DNA from: JBQTIQ01 sp052387955
GTDB taxonomy: Bacteria > Actinomycetota > Acidimicrobiia > Acidimicrobiales > JACDCH01
NCBI GenBank assembly: GCA_052387955.1
Contig: JBQTIQ010000044.1
Span: forward strand, 1-6,433
DNA length: 6,433 nt
Reading direction: 5' to 3'
In this document: one piece after another, positions 4,867 through 6,433 of the stretch
Position numbering within the stretch: the stretch's first letter is position 1
Layout: every line of letters starts with the position of its first letter
Notes under the pieces: generated by a model
The model's input: the letters and a program-made list of their open reading frames with translations, nothing else
Databases searched by the model: none
What the model was told of the DNA's origin: nothing
Made by a program: the position numbers and the translations under genes

Positions 4867-6363
4867 ATGGCCGTTGTCATCGCCATCGATGCCGGCACCA
4901 CCGGCGCCCGGGCGCTGGCGGTCGACGAGGGGGGGACGGTGCGCGCCGTTGCCTACCGCGAGTTCCCCCAGTACTTCCCCCGGCCCGGATGGGTGGAGCA
5001 CGACCCCGACGAGATCTGGGGCGCAGTACAGGCGGTGGTGGCCGAAGTTGTCGCCGCGCTGACCGCCGATGACAATACGGAGCCGGTGGCCGCCATCGGG
5101 GTGGCCAACCAACGCGAGACGGTGGTGGCGTGGTCGCGCGCCGATGGCAGGCCCCGGCACCGGGCCTTGGTATGGCAGGACCGCCGGACCGCCCCCCGCT
5201 GCGACGAGCTGCGCGCCGCCGGGCACCTGGAGCAGGTCCGAGCCGCGACCGGGCTGGTCCTCGACCCCTATTTCAGCGCTTCCAAGATCGAGTGGCTGTT
5301 GGGAGAAGGCAGTGTGGCGGCCGACGCCGACCTCGCCGTAGGCACGGTGGACTCATGGCTGGTGTGGAAGCTCACCGACGGGGCGGCCCACGTCACCGAC
5401 GTGTCCAACGCCAGCCGGACGCTCCTCTTCGACATCGGGAAATGCTCGTGGTCGGCCGAGCTGTGCGACCTGTTCGGTGTCCCGGAACGCATCCTGGCCG
5501 AGGTACGCCCGTCCTCGGCCCGCCTCGGCGTCACCGCGGCCGGCGTTGTCGGCGGACTGGCGGCCGGGGTGCCGGTGAGCGGTGTTGCCGGCGACCAGCA
5601 GGCCGCCTTGTTCGGGCAGGCCTGCTTCGTCCCGGGCATGGCCAAGAGCACCTACGGCACCGGGTCGTTCGTGCTCCTGAACGTCGGCGACCGCTACCCG
5701 CCGCCGGTGGACGGCCTTCTCACGACGGTGGCCTGGCAGCTGGGCGACGGCGACGCGCCCGTCACCTACGCCTACGAAGGGGCGATCTTCGTGACTGGCG
5801 CGGCGGTGCAATGGCTGCGCGACGGCCTCGGGCTCATCGACCGGGCCGACGAGGTCGAGGCGCTGGCCGCCTCGATCGAGGACAGCGAGGGCGTCGTTTG
5901 CGTGCCCGCCTTCACTGGGCTCGGGTCGCCATGGTGGGACCCCTACGCCCGGGGGACGATCGCCGGCATCACCCGGGGGACGGGCCGGGCCCACATCGCC
6001 CGGGCGGTGCTCGAGTCGATGGCGTTCTCCACCCGAGATGTCGTGGCCGCCATGGGCGCCGCCGGCGTCCCGCCCCTGGCCCAGCTCCGAGTGGACGGCG
6101 GCGCGGCCGGCGACCTCGTACTCAAGCTCACCGCCGACCAGATCGGCGTGCCCGTCGCCCGCTCGGCGGCGCACGAGGCCACCGCCATGGGGGCGGCGTT
6201 CCTGGCCGGGCTGGCCGAGGGGGTGTGGTCGTCACTCGACGAGGTCTCCGCCCTGTGGCGTCCCGACCAGGAGTGGCAACCGCCTCGGCGGCGGGGCGTC
6301 CCCGACCAGCGCTACGGCCGATGGCTCGACGCCGTCTCCCGGGCCCGCCGGTGGGCGGTGTAG
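4867..6363 (+). CDS. glpK: Glycerol kinase (FGGY family)
   Basis: This enzyme phosphorylates glycerol with ATP to sn-glycerol 3-phosphate in the cytoplasm, trapping imported glycerol for lipid synthesis or glycolysis. The 498-residue length is that of a full glycerol kinase. The N-terminal phosphate-binding motif is DAGTTGAR (8-15). Glycerol-contacting residues known from E. coli are all present: Arg83-Glu84 in NQRET, Tyr135 in LDPYFSASK, and Asp243-Gln244 in GVAGDQQ, the Asp being the likely catalytic base. Further signatures are GWVEHDPDEIW, GTVDSWLVWKLT, DVSNASRTLL, KSTYGTGSF, YEGAIFVTGAAVQWL, FTGLGSPWWDPYARG and the C-terminal VDGGAAGD. The first motif is usually DQGTTS in glycerol kinases, so the Gln-to-Ala and Ser-to-Gly changes are unusual, but the glycerol-site residues argue against another sugar kinase. 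No glycerol facilitator or glycerol 3-phosphate dehydrogenase gene lies beside it in this window. The ATG follows a putative -10 box with no ribosome site. Confidence 0.95.
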   Translation: MAVVIAIDAGTTGARALAVDEGGTVRAVAYREFPQYFPRPGWVEHDPDEIWGAVQAVVAEVVAALTADDNTEPVAAIGVANQRETVVAWSRADGRPRHRALVWQDRRTAPRCDELRAAGHLEQVRAATGLVLDPYFSASKIEWLLGEGSVAADADLAVGTVDSWLVWKLTDGAAHVTDVSNASRTLLFDIGKCSWSAELCDLFGVPERILAEVRPSSARLGVTAAGVVGGLAAGVPVSGVAGDQQAALFGQACFVPGMAKSTYGTGSFVLLNVGDRYPPPVDGLLTTVAWQLGDGDAPVTYAYEGAIFVTGAAVQWLRDGLGLIDRADEVEALAASIEDSEGVVCVPAFTGLGSPWWDPYARGTIAGITRGTGRAHIARAVLESMAFSTRDVVAAMGAAGVPPLAQLRVDGGAAGDLVLKLTADQIGVPVARSAAHEATAMGAAFLAGLAEGVWSSLDEVSALWRPDQEWQPPRRRGVPDQRYGRWLDAVSRARRWAV

Positions 6364-6371
6364 ACGGGACA

Positions 6372-6433
6372 CTAGGTCGCGGTGGCGACCGGTCGCAGCT
6401 GTTGGTGGCGGATGTCGGCGATGCGGGCCAGGG
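6372..6433 (-). CDS. Possible C-terminal end of a convergent gene, partial
   Basis: On the minus strand one frame is open from the window edge to a TAG at 6374-6372 and encodes 19 residues ending LRPVATAT. The residue mix (LARIADIRHQQL) looks protein-like, and a gene here would converge on glycerol kinase with only 8 bases between stops. I do not recognise the family, and such a short open frame at this GC content is weak evidence. The first two bases at the edge belong to an incomplete codon. Confidence 0.3.
   Translation of the reverse strand, partial: LARIADIRHQQLRPVATAT
6375..6396. other. Hairpin and palindrome after glycerol kinase
   Basis: GGTCGC (6375-6380) and GCGACC (6385-6390) form a 6-base stem with a 4-base loop, and 6385-6396 is a perfect 12-base palindrome, GCGACCGGTCGC. 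It lies 12 bases past the glycerol kinase stop and could help end transcription, but it has no T-run and may be coding for the convergent frame. Confidence 0.3.

Noticed and set aside
5353..6174. Minus-strand open frame of 273 codons opposite glycerol kinase
   Set aside because: No family features, and glycerol kinase is complete on the plus strand.

Overview
The window is very GC-rich, with G or C at most third codon positions, GTG starts and 4-base start/stop overlaps, as expected of a high-GC actinobacterium. The MtrA/MtrB-like pair followed by a GerMN lipoprotein is an actinobacterial arrangement. The Thr-rich linkers of that lipoprotein suggest, as an inference only, a deep lineage such as Acidimicrobiia. 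No insertion sequence, CRISPR array, tRNA or rRNA is visible.

Layout: (1) Bases 3-2586, plus strand, hold a compact operon: the 3' part of an OmpR-family response regulator (MtrA-like), a membrane sensor histidine kinase (MtrB-like) and a small GerMN-domain lipoprotein in the LpqB position. The genes are joined by GTGA and ATGA overlaps. (2) Bases 2587-2692 are a convergent intergenic gap with hairpins. (3) A NUDIX hydrolase lies on the minus strand at 2693-3433. (4) Bases 3434-3732 hold no convincing gene but contain a 120-base-period tandem repeat of two copies about 93% identical, plus a third degenerate piece resembling the NUDIX start region. (5) A 6-phosphofructokinase with pyrophosphate-type active-site residues lies on the minus strand at 3733-4767. 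(6) A 99-base divergent intergenic region separates it from glycerol kinase (4867-6363, plus strand). (7) The last 60 bases may be the 3' end of a minus-strand gene.

How the genes work together: the first three probably form one envelope-stress or cell-division signalling unit, with kinase, regulator and a lipoprotein that may modulate the kinase. The PFK and glycerol kinase are both central carbon enzymes. Glycerol kinase feeds glycerol 3-phosphate into the triose-phosphate pool, and a PPi-type PFK can run in either direction. Their divergent promoters could be co-regulated, but no operator was recognised.

Most of the window is ordinary chromosomal core. The items most worth checking are the tandem repeat at the NUDIX 5' end, which seems to have duplicated a translation start region, the reduced LpqB-like protein, the PPi-type PFK signature, and the A-poor, degenerate first ~110 bases of the response regulator, which look like a poor-quality sequence end.
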